NCBI GenBank assembly: GCA_032622095.1
Contig: CP136061.1
Location: 3,844,001-3,908,000 of the forward strand
Direction of reading: 5' to 3'
Length of the DNA stretch: 64,000 nucleotides
Source of the DNA: Siphonodentalium dalli
Taxonomy: Eukaryota; Mollusca; Scaphopoda; Gadilida; Siphonodentaliidae
Shown here in pieces: positions 25,401-40,400 of this stretch. The notes under the pieces were generated by a model, which saw only the letters and a list, made by a program, of their open reading frames with translations, searched no databases and had not been told where the DNA came from. Each line of letters opens with the position of its first letter. Position 1 is the stretch's first letter. The position numbers and the translations under genes were made by a program.

Positions 25401-28400
25401 TCTCAGTCACGATTGAGATATTTATAACATAAAGTTCAACACACACGATCGCATAGAGGTCACCCTGAAGATCCATCTGAAATTTGTTGACGATCAGATG
25501 AGACATGTGATATGTAGGGTGTGCTAACATAAATTGTTGACGGACGGACGGACGACAAGCCATGGCAGATTAGAGATGTGATCTGTAGGGTGTGCTAAGA
25601 TAAATATTTTAACGGACGACAAGCCATGGCAATACCTCAAATTAAGTTGAGCTAAAAAGTTATTGACTGTATTGTTCAAAGTCTTAAACCAGATAATTGA
25701 AGTTGTTTCCGCGGAAACTAGTTTTCCCTCATACATAAATTTTAGTTAGATTTCCTCCACTATTGCTTCACAATCGCGACCGCAATTTTTGCAAAGTTGC
25801 ACAGTTTCATCATTCAGTCCAGTCTGTGAAGATTTAGCGAAATATACTGGCTCGCATTACAGAAAGGGTTCGAAGCGAAGTATGCACATACATTAAACCT
25901 CTACTTGTAGCTAATAGGCAGCATAGAAACTCTGACCTATAACAATGCCTACTTGTGTATAAGTGAATATTTTGAAGAAATAGAAGCAATATAGTGTGTA
26001 CTTATTGCTTGTGTAAGCCTGTTTAGTGCCAGCCAAACAATCACCTGTTGACAAAATACTTATCTTGTTGCACTTGAGTAGTCGGGTGGATCCATAGCAA
26101 CGGTTGTCAAGGAATTTTAAGCTAACTAAAACTTCGTCACAACATAAACAATCTTGCTAGGAGAATATATCATGTGTCGGGAAAGATCGATAATCAACAT
26201 TCGAACAATTTCGCAAAAATAATTCACATTTAGCAAAAAACATTTTCATATGGCACAAGTTTTGGCAAGTCACTTTTTAATTCCTCAAGAAAGTTGAAAC
26301 AATATTGGTCAATCACTACCATTCATTTCGATAAACTCTTACAGTATAATTATATTAGTGGTATTTTATATGGTTTAGGAACAGTTAACAACTCTATTAA
26401 GATGCAGTTAATCTGATAGCATTAATTTAGTATTGAAGGGTAGTGGGATTACCCGTATTTAGTGTGGTGGTGTTTACATAGCTAATCCTCTTATGATGCG
26501 CCCTTCTGATGAAGCAATCCTTCTATCATATTATTGTTCGGTTATTGGTTTATTGCTGTATGATAAACCACAATAGAGTTGTGAGTATAGTTACTAACTA
26601 ACTGCTTTCTTAACGATATCAAAAGTCGTTCAAATCGAGAATTTCGAAACATAAGACTTAAAGTTTGCAAAAAATGATGCTATCAAAGATAGCATTTAGC
26701 AAATTCTAAAATAATGTGGCAAAAAAAAATTTCATTTGCCAAATTATTTGGCAAAAGTCAATTTCGGTCCAACGCGAACCCGTATCACGAACAGTGTCAT
26801 GCACATGAACGTGTTTATTATGTTGCTTAATTTATTATCATTAAACAAGATATTAATATCAGTATTTCTACAAAATTAGGCTATTAATAGAACTCTTTAT
26901 ATGGCACTACCCCAACATTCCCTGGCCTACAGTCAAGTTGCAACATATATATCAGGATCACCGAGTATAGTTTTGTCTAGCCCAATTTATTTTTGAAATA
27001 AAACAATTGAACACAAATTCCACCACATTACATAAATTGGTTTTTGCTTAAAATTGTGGCCATTTTGAATCTATCCATATACAAAAGGTATATGTTCTAA
27101 CAAGTATATGGTCTGATGCATGTCCAATACAAATAGATGCATAGTAAACAGGTTCCCATGAGGTTACTAGGATTAGCAATGCATAATGGCTAGATTTTGG
27201 CAAAAATCCCAGGTGTTTTCACCAAAATGGTTGCCATACCAACGGTGTACTTTTTCAATCTTCGGATCACATTCAAAAACGATGTACATGTGTCAACTTT
27301 GATGCTTTTACCGTGAAATTCACGATTTATGTCCTCTATCCGCCCCACTAATGTGTGGTCATTGTTTATTGAATTTGTCATTTTATGTGTCATGGGTGTA
27401 GGCCCGGTCACATGTTTCGTAAAATCTTTCACACAAGTATTGATCATCCTATGGATCCTATGATCTTCAGAGTGTACCAAAATAATAATATTATGCAACA
27501 AATTGGAGCAGGTTCACCATAAAGACTAATAATTTGACGTAAAGTGATAAAAAAAACAGCATTTTCTTTTACGATGACCTTGACCTTTCAGTGACCTTGA
27601 CCCTTGAGATGAGTGCTGGCGGCCCGTTATGGAGAATATATACATATAAATATTATTATATAACTATATCCACCAAAATGTATACCGTTATCACAAATAT
27701 ACTTCATATATGATAATTTTTCAGAATTCTCAGAAATCACACGCGTTTGCTATGGTAACACCATATTGTAGGCGACTAATCGATAAGAAGCTTGTCAACA
27801 TTGGTTTCCAATGTCTCGATCCAGTATATGGGCTTTACGAACAAAATGTTCCACAAAATCCCCAAAATCTTTTGCGAAAAGCATTTTTTTTTTACAAGCC
27901 ACAGGCAAGATACTATAGAGAATATAGGCTGCTAAACGAAATTGAGCTTACTTGTCAGGTGAAACATAAAGAGCGTTCGCGTCGTTTTGTTCGTTTCTGT
28001 TCGGTATGTGACTGCGCACAGATAAAGAGCGTTTGAGTCGTTGTTTGCCAGATAAGGTAAAGATAAAGAGCATCTTAATGGGGATTTGACGTCATAACGA
28101 CGGGAGACGGGACCCAGACCGTATTACCCGGAGTGCCGAAATACATATCCTTGCCAAATTCCATGGCAATCGGTGCAGAAACGTGGACGGCTACAAGGAA
28201 CACATACACAGAGAGATACACACACCCATTCGCATTTATATATTAGAATATATACACTACCGTTTTCTGTGTGCTTATAACTGCTTACTTTGCCGATCGA
28301 GCCCGGAGTCCGCCAATCGTTAACCACCCTGCTCCTATAGACGTCGGTGCACCGTGGACCCGTGCAGATCATCGATTCGTTATTCCATGCATTGAGAACA

Positions 28401-31400
28401 TGAACTCCCGTTTCTCTGTAAACCCCAAATACCAGCTCCATTCCATTGACTTGAAATTAGACAGGGTGTGTGGTATGACGCAAATCTATATAATTATGAT
28501 AATATATGGTTCGATCTGTATCTATACATTTATTTAACCTGCGAGTTCATGGTTCCCTATTCTGTAAGTGCATGTTTCCCTATTCTGCGAATGCATGGTT
28601 CCCTATTCTGCGAATGCATGGTTCCCTATTCTGCGAGTGCATGGTTCCCTATTCTGTAAGTGCATGGTTCGCTATTCTGCGAATGCATTGCTCCCTATTC
28701 TGCGAGTGCATGGTTCCCTATTATGTAAGTGCATGGTTCCCTATTCTGTGACTGCATGGTTCCCTATTCTGCGTGTGCATGGTTCCCTATTATGTAAGTG
28801 CATGGTTCCCTATTATGCGAGTGCATGGTTCCCTAGTATGTGAGTGCATGGTTCCCTATTCTGTAAGTGCATGGTTCCCTATTATGTAAGTGCATGGTTC
28901 CCTATTCTGTAAGTGTATGGTTCCCTATTATGTGAGTGCATGGTTCCCTATTTATTATGTGAGTGCATGGTTCCCTATTCTGTAAGTGGATGGTTCCCTA
29001 TTCTGCGAATTCATTGTTTCCTATTCTGCGAGTGCATGGTTCCCTATTCTGCGAGTGCATGGTGAAGTGAACAGGCAGCGATCAGATGTTGGCTGTGATA
29101 AATTTGTGAGAATATTTATCGTCGTAAATGGCGAATTTCTTTGGAAACGCGTATAATAATAAGAATATCTAGTATGTTATGAGTGGATACGGACATTTAT
29201 GTCATTCGCGGACGAGACAAATGAAAACGCAATAAACATTTATCTCACTCAATCATGGCATAATTTTCGGTATCCACTCAATAGATATCCTGTGTATATT
29301 ACCAGTGCTTCCTTTCGACGAACACGTGTAACCACCAGGCTTCGTCACACTTCTTGTAATCATTGAATCATCGCCGCAAAGACGAACGTCACTCATATCA
29401 TAATCCTGGTGAAAAAAGATAGAATGTGACATAAACGGCATAGTAGATATACGGACAGAAAAATAAAGTACAACCGAAATAAAAAAAAAACGGAATATCG
29501 TGCTTGGCAATGTACCAGAAACACACTGGGTATATATTCGGGTGGTAAATAGTTTCAGGGCGGTAAATAGTTGCCGTGCGGTAAATAGTTGCAGTTCGGT
29601 AAATAGTTGCACACCGGTAAATAGCTGCAAGCCGACGATAAGCACTTTTCAGTGGGTACATCTAAATATTATGGGTAGAACTCTATTTCTTTGCGTCATG
29701 GAAGGATTATTATTTGTATTGGGCATCTGGTCGAGTTAAGTAATAACCCAGCATGTGAATCGTACGTGTATTATAATGGAGAAATGTACATAGAACACGT
29801 GACTCTCGAAAGTTTTCCCAACATAGCTAGTTTAAATTAATGTTTAGTCCACGAGTAAGCATTCTGTGTTGCATACATATATCGTCCGATATGATTGGTA
29901 TAGTAGCCTGTCATTTGTAAACAAAAAAATGGGTTTCGTAAAAACATTTGGGGAATTTTGGCAACATATTTTTTCTTAAAGCCTATATACTGGAGACATT
30001 GGTTAAAATGCTTCTTGTTGCTTAGTTGCTTATTATTGATATATAAAAAGCAAAACAGGGGTGCTGTGTGGAAAAAATGAGGGAATTGAATCATAATAGA
30101 CATGGACGGTCAATTTCAATCGGAAAATAAGAAGATAGCAATCATTGAACGGACGATAGCGAAATACTGAACCAATATCTGGTCATGTAAAGTTGTAAAC
30201 TTAGACGATTTATACCAGATATTCTCTGAGAAATGGGGCGGCGAGATGAACTATGGCCACTTGAAGCTAATAAACTACCTTACTCGCGAAAGTCGATCCC
30301 ATAAATAACACAAGATACGTTTCTTTGGTGAAAAGGAACCAAGATATATAACAAAAGTAAGCTTTTATAGATACACTCATAACCACATTTGGCAAGGATG
30401 CATCTCCCCACTACGGTCACAACTCTTCATAACACTAATTGACGAAGCTCGTTCCATGTGGAAATCCTTTCCCCATGCTGGCCCAAGCGTGCATCATTGG
30501 TAATTCAAATCCGGAACATGCCAACTGAGATATAGAGTTCAAAGGATGTTACATATGGAGTGACGGCTGGACGGACACACGGATGTACGGAAGTCATTTC
30601 TATGTCCCTACAACACTTCTTCTGTGGGGCATAATTATGTTTTCCCATGGGCACATGGTCGCTGTCCTCTGGAGGATTACAAACAATGTTAAAGCACCAG
30701 GTTTTACACGATTCTTATCAATTTAGTAAAGCGCTCTATTTTTGACAAAATTAAATGGCCACGGTCGTCACAGTCTAACAGAATCATGTATATAACAGCC
30801 CGTAAGTGGTAAATTCCCCAAATAAATACCGAACGTGCGAGGGCTATATTTGCCTATAATTTCCAACTCCATTATGTGAATGACCCACAAAAACGACGGG
30901 CGTGCAGCAAACGGTGCTGTGCCAGTAACTTATATCACTGTGTGTCGCATGTTGCGCGCATTATTTCATTGATAGTTTAGAATAATTTAATAGGCAACCA
31001 GAGACAATACTTGTTAATCAGTCCTGTAACAGAGATTGGCACCTGGAAGAGATTGAGTTCGTGCATGTGTATCCGCTTGAAATCCTAACTTATACATGCA
31101 GTTATCCAAATGCTTTAAATTTGTTATGTGTTTTACTCACATAAAAATTCACACCAAATGCTGTGCCACTTTTCGATTAATATTTGCTGATTATTTTGAT
31201 ATGTGGATGATATAACAGTATAGTTTTAGTTGTCCGATTGGTATCAAATGACATATGGATATCTCATATGATAATATAGGTAACTTTGGGGTCAATTTCT
31301 GGTGGAGTTATCCCTTTTATCGACTTAGAGATTTCTAATTATTTTGATGTCGGGATAATAATAAATAATTCACTGGTCCGATGTAGAATTTATTAATCCT

Positions 31401-34400
31401 GTTCTATCATTTATGACGAAGTCTCCCGGATAATGCGAACTGTTTGTATTTTGCTTCCACGCTGACCAACCCTGCCTAAAAATTATAGTGAATTGTTAAC
31501 TCATAATATACGTCGCCCGAAAGGCGCCATCCATTTGCCGGCGACGTATATATACGTCGTCCAGAACATCTCGTTTAAAACATGCTCTACTTGGCGCAAA
31601 ACTCACAATTTCTATTTTGGTGTACATGCTTAAATCACTGCGGATCACAAGTCACATCTTAGGATCATTTTCATTGGGGGCGGGTGATCTGTTTATACGC
31701 GCATGCGCAGATTCAACTTGTAAACCATGGCGTAGCCGAATATATCTCCGTTCAAACGACGTACGGGTAGCCCCGTACGTTGAGGCATTCAGAAGATAGG
31801 GCCGTCTGAATATAGATGGTGAAAATGGTGTGATTTGTGGGCGTGAATAAAGTCTTGCGGAGTTCAAACTCTCTGAGAGGTCAACGTATACAGCGTCCAT
31901 ATATGTTAATTGGAAATCAATGTTGATTGCGTAAAGGGCGATTACTATCAAGTCGGGCATGCCCTGATCCATCGAACACTTGGTTTAACGCCAAACGACC
32001 GAGGAACGCTGATTTGGACAACGTGCACATTACGTCAATCAAACTATGTACCTTAAGGGGTTCTCCAAATTGCAATGATAAATTACTATATAAAACATTG
32101 TCAATAGATTGTTCTTTAAGATATCGAACTGAAATTTGGTAGTGACTGTGAGGGGTTTGTTGATGAGCTGAATTCGATAGAATTGTCACCGGGTTACTCC
32201 GATGGCCCAAAATGTGTCATTGACGCCGTGCATGTAGTTACGTGTACCACACGAACGGGAAACTAATACATGCCTCACGCACAGCGATAGTACGAATGTT
32301 GTAGGCCTATAGAATGGGAACATTGATTTTCAAATTGTTTTCACTTTTGTCATCTGCTTTTCTAGGAAATCTGTTATTGTAAACGTCATCCCATTTAGAA
32401 AATTCGTTATGTCTCACGTATCACCCCCCCCCCCCCCCCCCCACTCCGATCCTTGCCATAACATAATGCTATGTTATTCCACCAGAAAAATTAATGCCTA
32501 AAACTGCACGGAATAAATTAATTAGATCGCCACATAAAACAACAGATTTGTAATTTCACGCAATCGGTGTTATTTGGAAGTACTCGTTGCCATGGCAACA
32601 CGAAGTTTGGATCTGTGATGACCCTGTAGTACCGGAATTGGACTTTCAAAGAACTTCGTGAGTAGGACCTATAATATCAATTCCTGCTGCCAGTTCGATT
32701 CTTTCCAATATTGAATAATCAATGTAAATATATAGTTAGTGTAAATGATGTCCCCCCCCCCCCCCCAGGAAACCTGGCACACAGCTATCCGTATGTATCC
32801 AGGTAACCTGGCACTGAATGAGTTAAGCAAGATGGAAGTGACTGTACGGAGTCGATGGGTGGGGGTCGTCACTATATATATATGAAAGGTAAATGTTAGT
32901 GACTTGTATCACGAACTATAACACACTTACTAAGTGTACTTTATGTGACAGGATGTCTAACAGCTGCCATTTGGTCACACCAGAACGAAAATATCCAGGT
33001 GTATCCATAATTTTGTACTTTTGATAGAATATACCGAATATTCACAGCTATAGTATGCATGTACATGCACGTGTATATGTTAATACCGGCGCATACGAAC
33101 TTATAATTATCTGAATCACCCACCCCATGTGAATACAGTTACTTCAGCAAAATGTAAATGCATAATTATACATGAAAATAATATATGAAATTTATATTAG
33201 GGGAGAGCATGTTCAGCTATTGTGTCTCTATTATCATATATATTTGGTTTGAGAATAAATTATTTTTATTTTTATTTGAAAAAGCCCCTTTTCGTTTTAC
33301 AATTTTCTAAAATATTGCGATGCGGATCATAACCTTGTGCATGGTTATCTGAATGCTTTCCAACTAGGTTTGTCAATAATATGTACAGTGCATATTGGAA
33401 CTGAAGATTTGTCCAATTATGTTTATCAGTCTTCTTATCTCAATAGAGTCATGTACATGTATATACTATTCCACCGTCGAAATATATGGGTTACATACTT
33501 TTTGTAACAAATTCTAATGTTCACCAATGTTCAACCGGCACACACACAAACGATTTGCATAGTGCACCTAATTCATATCCTTGTCGGTAGATGCGTGCTG
33601 CTCATTTGCATACCAGGGAGTATCTGCAACTGAAACATGACACGTTATCATGCGAGATTACAGTAATAATGTTGGACACAACGATATGTATCCTTTTATG
33701 CATACGTGTCCAAAATACAGATAATCTCGTAGTTAATATAAGTTACGTATATATTTCAACTCACCCAGATATTGAGGCTTTTGATTGGTCGAAAGCTGTG
33801 ACCTGTATGGTGTAGTGTTGTGTTAAATTTGCCACACTATTATACTTGTATATTATCATGCTACATTTATCATTCTACTTAACCAAACTCACATGTAAAT
33901 AGCAATGAACAGAGGCAACAATTTCGAGAACATATATAGATAACTGTGTCCACCAATTTACTGAGGCGTGTCCAAATGAAATTAAAACATTACTGTGAAT
34001 TTTTTTTTTTTAAGTTAACGACGTTGAATTGGCTTTCAAAGAGGCAACATTCGGTTGAATTCACATGTTGGTACAGTTTCTGGTTTCAAAACAAAGCCAA
34101 ATACTGCGCGTTTCGGTTTAGCCCTTTACCCAACAGAAGGGCCCTGTGCCAATGCATTCTCTTATATATGCGAGTCGACCATAGGTCGCCTCGCATATAT
34201 AAGAGAATGCATTGGCTTAACACATTAACAATTATAAAATTGTTAAAGAATGTAAGAAAAAATGGTAAAAAGTGTTAAAAAAAGATTTGTTTTAGGCCAA
34301 TGCATTCTCTTATATATGCGAGGCGACCTATGGTCGACTCGCATATATAAGAAAATGCATTGGCACAGGGCATAACTGTAACTATCACAATGTGGTCAAG

Positions 34401-37400
34401 GAGCCGGTTCCAATGATATCCATATTTGTATGGTTCTATTGAGACAGACCGAAGATATTTTAGGCTGTTGAAGCTTTATTTGGCCGGTTTTGGCCGGTTT
34501 GTTGGGTAAAGGGTTAGTGAACTAGATTTCAACACGTTCTTGTGGCGATTATTTTTCTCCTCAACTGTTTATCGACAAGTGGATAATCATATTTGTTGTC
34601 AGTAAAACGAGTTGTACTTGATTTCTATTAACGTCATATGAAGGGCATTTGAACAGTCCAGCAGTTTGTGTTGGTATGATACGGTTATGTGGTATGCATG
34701 CTACGAATTCGAATTGTTCGGTGAAATATAATAACAAGAGCATGTCTTTAACTACGGGGGTTTTGTGCCCAGTGGGGAGGGGATAGTTCACTCCACATCG
34801 CACCGTGAGCTATACCCACCCCACTGGGCTCTATATATACCCGCATAGTCAACTCCAAGCCATCATAGCGCCATGCTCTATTTATTAAACCTTTACCCAA
34901 CAAACCGGCCAAAAACGGCCAAATAAAGCTGCAACAGCCTAAATTATCTTGGGTCTGTCTCAATAAAACCATACAAATATGGATATCATTGGAACCGGCT
35001 CAGGCCCGTTCCAAACGACGGATTTTTGTCGACTCGAATCTAATACCGGACCCACAATTGTATTAAATGCGTCAAAAATGCGACGTTTGAAACAATTAGA
35101 TCCGTGTCAGACGCATCACAGACGAATCTCCGTCCAATTCAGACGTATCTTCGTCGGTGATGCGTCTGAAATCCGTCTTGGTTTCAAACGACGGATTTTT
35201 GTCGACTCGAATCTAATACATGTGACGAGAAAAGCCGAAAGTTGCCGAAAAACGAATGCAAATGATATGATAATGATATGATAATGGTATAATAATGAGG
35301 GAATTCCCCTTATCTGCGGAAATACCCACATGACGTCATTTTTCGCACGCTCTCTTTGTTATAAAGAAAGATATATCTATAAGAATTGCTTAGGTAACAT
35401 TGTGAAATTTGTAATTATTATGGTAGTTTGATTTCCCAACGAACATGGCATGTCACTGACGCACATCTTATGATGGATATAGTATCAATGATTTATAATA
35501 AGTCATATATACCGGTATAAGGGATATGGGTTGTAGCAACTGATTTATAATAATTCATATAGACCGATATTCCTTATTGTAAGGGATATAGGGGTTGTAG
35601 TCTCTGATGTATAATAATTAACATACACCGGTATTACTTATTATAACGGGTAGGGGGTGGTACCACTGATTTATAATAATTCATATATACCGACATTACT
35701 TGTTATGAGGGGTAATTGGGTGGTAACCTCTTATTTATAATAATTCATATATTCCGGTATTACTTATTATAAGGGGCAGAGTGGTAGCCTATGATTTATA
35801 ATAATTTATACATACCGGTATTACTTAGTATGAGGGGTAGGGATAGTAGCCTATGATTTATAATAATTCATATATACCGGTATTCCTTATTATAAAGGAT
35901 ATAGGGTGGTAGCCTATGATTTATAATAATTAATATATTCCGGTATTCCTTATTATAAGGGGTAGGGGTGGTATAGTCTCTGATTTATAACAATTATTGT
36001 ATACCGGTATTTACATGCATGGTATACACATAGATGGTAATTGGTTGCACGATATATAACATTTATTTGTAGCGCCTATTATAGTATATTATATATCTGT
36101 ATGTACTATATACATCCTCGTATACATGATCACATATATTCGCACTGCGGTTGCGCATATATAAATATATGCCTAATTTATACTGTATTTTAGTATATAT
36201 ATGTATAACATATACCGGTATATATAGGCCTCTATATCTACGCGTGACCATTTTTTTACGGTAACCGGGAATCCACCTTTAAATAAATCGACCGATGTAT
36301 TAGATTCGACGCGACAAAGATGCGTCCGTCTGTAACAAAATCTACCGCAGACGCATCACCGACGGATCTAATACAATTAGATTCGAGTCGACAAAAATCT
36401 GTCGTTTGGAACGGGCCTCATTGACCACATTGTGTTGGTTACAGTTATGCCCTGTGCCAATGCATTATCTTATATATGCGAGTCGACCATGTGTTAATGT
36501 GTTAAGCCAATGCATTCTCTTATATATGCGAGGCGACCCATGGTCGACTCGCATATATAAGAGAATGCATTGGCACAGGGCCGTTCTGTTGGGTAAAGGG
36601 TTAAATATAATACGCTATGCACAGCGCAATATAAATATTTTATTATATGTTTGCGAACATCGAAGTTTGGTTTCAAACAGATGTGCACTGGTGGATATTC
36701 CTACAATAAGGGCGTGGTTTTGTTGTCAGCCAATGTATATTTTTATACATAAAACATATTTATCTTGATTTAACACGATTTATCAGAATTTTTCATTTGT
36801 AAAGGTAGATTCTCCTTTTATATTATAAAACAGTTTTTTAAGTCGGTTAATGGACTCGCATCCAGATCTGGAGTAGCTCGTCCGTTAACCATGACATATT
36901 GAACCCACGGCAAGTGCGACACAATGACAATGGTCCATGACAACCGTGTGTGTTTGGAGAAATGAATATTTGCATTACATATGTGTTTACACTTAAAATT
37001 GATCTAAATAATTGCCGACATTGTCTGTTGTTGTTGTTGTGTCTATTGTAGTGTTGTCTCTGTGGGTGATTACTCGGCACTCAACGATCGGTCATGATTG
37101 TAGCTCCGATGTGCTTGAGTTACATCGATAGGTTACAATGGTACAAATATTTTAGTGTTTACTGTTTTCAGTATAATTCTAAGCTCCTGGATTTTATTAA
37201 ACACTCCAATAGAAATGGAGAATAATCTTGCTCAAAGTGGTTATTTTTACAAATCTTAAATCCAAAGTGACAACACACACCGCCATTATTATATATAAAT
37301 TAAATTCAGTGACTGTCAATGGCGAAATTGTTTTAATTACTTTATCGCCGATAGTTGCGTCCCGAATCGAGAAGTAAATATTTACAATTGAGCGCAGTTC

Positions 37401-40400
37401 AGATGATGTTTTCTATGGAGTGGTAGGGTCGATCTGCCTGAGATTTTGGCGATGTAGTAGAATCCTACATTCCCCCAGTTGTCATACTGCCTGAATACTA
37501 TCTTAAAAGTTTAACGCACCCGAACAAGTCCATAATATGTCTTTAAAGTCTGAAAGATTAAAATTTATGCACAAAAATCAAGTATGTTCAATAAACCATA
37601 ATAAAATCAAGTACATCAAACTGTTGTGCCGATGGCAATTTTATCTATGAAAATGTATATGGAAGGGGTGTGTCATATTTGTATATGAAAAGCACAGACC
37701 ATATATACAGGGGGTGGTGGGAAAAAAAGCTCCTGACACATAGGCTATTTTTTTCAGTTTGACCTATCTTAGCACCCACCACCCCAATATGTATCCACTC
37801 CCTTTTTCGAAGATTTGTGACAAATATCTACTCGATAACATAACCTTACAATTAATCACTTATGCTTCCGTTATTGATACTATACGATGCCTTGTTACAC
37901 AGCTTGAGACACGTGGGTTTTTTATTTTTAAATGTATATTATTTATGTTTTATGTGTTTCGTTTTTATCAACTTGTTCGACACCTTAAAGGCACACCTTT
38001 TTTTTCTTACTGGCCCTGACTGCGAACCTACATTTATAAACATTGAAAATCCAGAAATGTACTGAGGTCACAGTTATTGCACATTTTAAAATGTTCTTAA
38101 TGTCCTCAATTGTCTTACTAAATCGTCAAGTCACACAAAACACATCATTTGAGAACAATAGAATGAAATGTAACACTTGGTTAATATACATTTACACATC
38201 GATACAGCCTTTGATGTGAACTTGGGTGCCCTTGTGTGATCTCCTTCTCTGCATGGTGTGGAACATCATAAATGAAGATGCGGTAGAACATTATATATAC
38301 AAGTTGATAGAATTGATTAAATGAGTCTGTTATTCATATGTCAGTTTCCATTTATATTAACACAATGTGAACATGGTGTACCTAGTTTTATGTTTGTTGT
38401 TATCAATTTTTGTTTTGCAAAGATTTTTTATGATACGTAGCAGATAGTGACAATTTGTGTTCGGGTCACAATCTGGAACAGTGGTGAATTCAATGCATCC
38501 AGCAGAGGGGTTGAGTATGGGTTCTGACGTGATACCCCACTCATATATAACACTATATGTTGACATAGGACATTATATGTGGTATATACTTCAGTATGCG
38601 ATGTTTATTGCCATGAATGGGTCAAAATTGATGATCTATTTTGAAAAACAGGCATGAGGGGAAAATATTGCAGCTTGTGGAAAAATCAGATTTTTGAGTT
38701 GATGGTGATCCACCCACCACCGCCTACGTGTCTGGAACATTTCCACACCACCCCCTGGATTATAGGCTATTAATCAATCAGAGCACAGTTCATTCCGCGA
38801 GTTTCCTCCCGCATCCATTGGGGGGGGGCATATTTACACGACAACTCGCACGATTTGCGACGTGGCTGGAGGTTCTCTGTTGAGTGTGTCTCGAGCTTCC
38901 CAACTGTTGAACAGTTCCAACCTAACACCCCCATATTGTTGGATAATTTCAAACTGATGGCCATATTAGTCCAAACAATATTGACATGAAGTAAGTCAAT
39001 ACTCGAGCTGTGGTTTAAAAAACATAAAAGTTCACATTAAATATTGGTTTGAAACTCACAGCATTGATCAATTTTAACATATATTTGGTCTGAAATTCCA
39101 ACTTTTGGCTAAAGTTGGTGATGAGTGGGACACACACAAACCAACCGTCTCCACGATGTGTCGGTGACATCGCAGAAATCTGACGTGTTAACGCATCAAT
39201 ATCGCCGAACATGCCTGTTTTGCATAATATACGAAACTATCTTCTATCATTCAGTTTTGGGTCCCGATTTTCGTCGCAAATGGTGCGGGTATGTTGTTGT
39301 GATCACCGTGCAACGATGGTTCTATCGGTAAAACAGATCACATTCCATCTTATAATATTAAATATGAATGAAACTACTTATCCAAATTGATTGTGTTGTT
39401 ATTCTAGCACAATGAGACTACTTGCGCGCTATTCTCCCGCAATGCTCGAATTATAATGCATCTATATAATATGCATTATCTTCTTGGAGAGAATCATTGA
39501 CATATCCATGATCCTGGCTTTCGATCGTCTGCAATCCATCTCACACGAGAACTTAACTGCGCTACTTCTAGAAAGTACGACCCTTTGTGAATGCACAAGG
39601 GATTGTTCTAACTCCGAGGAACTGACCTCTAATCCCGCTGTGTTTATTCTATACACGCGTGTAACGCAATGCGCCCCTGACATATGATTCTCTTGCCATT
39701 TGTTGCCATATTTGTGTATATATATTGTATTCCTTATAAATGTATAGTGTATATAATCCCACAAAGGAGGTATTAAAGATATATATAATAGTGGTGAATA
39801 AAAGCTAAGTTGACCCAATGCGGATACGGTATAAATGTGGGATTACAGTCAACTGCATCATATATTTATACCGTATTGATCGTGGTCGTAATAAGTATTT
39901 GGCACACATCAGAACAAAATATCTCTCTTACTATCACGATAAATTATATCAGCTGAAAAAGCAATGTATACAGCAATACACCCATATTTGACAAACCCAC
40001 TGACAATGAATCCCGAAGAAGGACCATGCAGTTTGGCTAACAACATGAATCACGAACATATTGCCTACGATACCAACATAAAGAGATTCATATAAGAACT
40101 ATACAGACCCACTGCACACTATTAAAGTATACCCGTCAATATACGCGCCTGACAACTTTTGAACGTAAAAATTACGGTCATGCTGCAGCATAATTATTCC
40201 ACGATTCAAAACCGTTTTGGGTAACTGTCAGACTGTAATCCGTAACTGCCAGACTGTAATCCGTAACTGTCAGACTGTAATCGGTAACTGTCAGACTGTA
40301 ATCCGTAACTGCCATACTGTAATCCGTAACTGTCAGACTGTAATCGGTAACTGTCATACTGTAATCCGTAACTGTCAGACTGTAATCCGTAACTGTCAGA

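Larger units (their letters stand above)
29640..34117. other. Intron 1, mostly unique AT-rich DNA
   Basis: Apart from the element at 30380-30645 and two poly-C runs I see no gene. A GC-richer zone at 31650-32210 has overlapping frames on both strands without a recognised domain. A small inverted repeat around ATACGTCGCC lies at 31508-31558. Confidence 0.4.
34889..36600. mobile_element. piggyBac-like MITE copy split by a nested element
   Basis: Same orientation as 5834-6223, TTAA at 34885-34888 and 36601-36604. The first C of the left end is A. One palindrome is partly deleted (near 36490). The host is interrupted by 35003-36417 inside GGAACCGGCT/CATTGACCACATTG. Confidence 0.85.

Noticed and set aside
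28506-28843. Plus-strand frames with WFPIL-type repeats
   Set aside because: They lie across the 23-bp intronic array and shift frame with each unit, since 23 is not a multiple of 3.
31652-32210. Overlapping frames of about 100 codons on both strands
   Set aside because: No domain, no consistent splice sites and no codon pattern that favours one strand.
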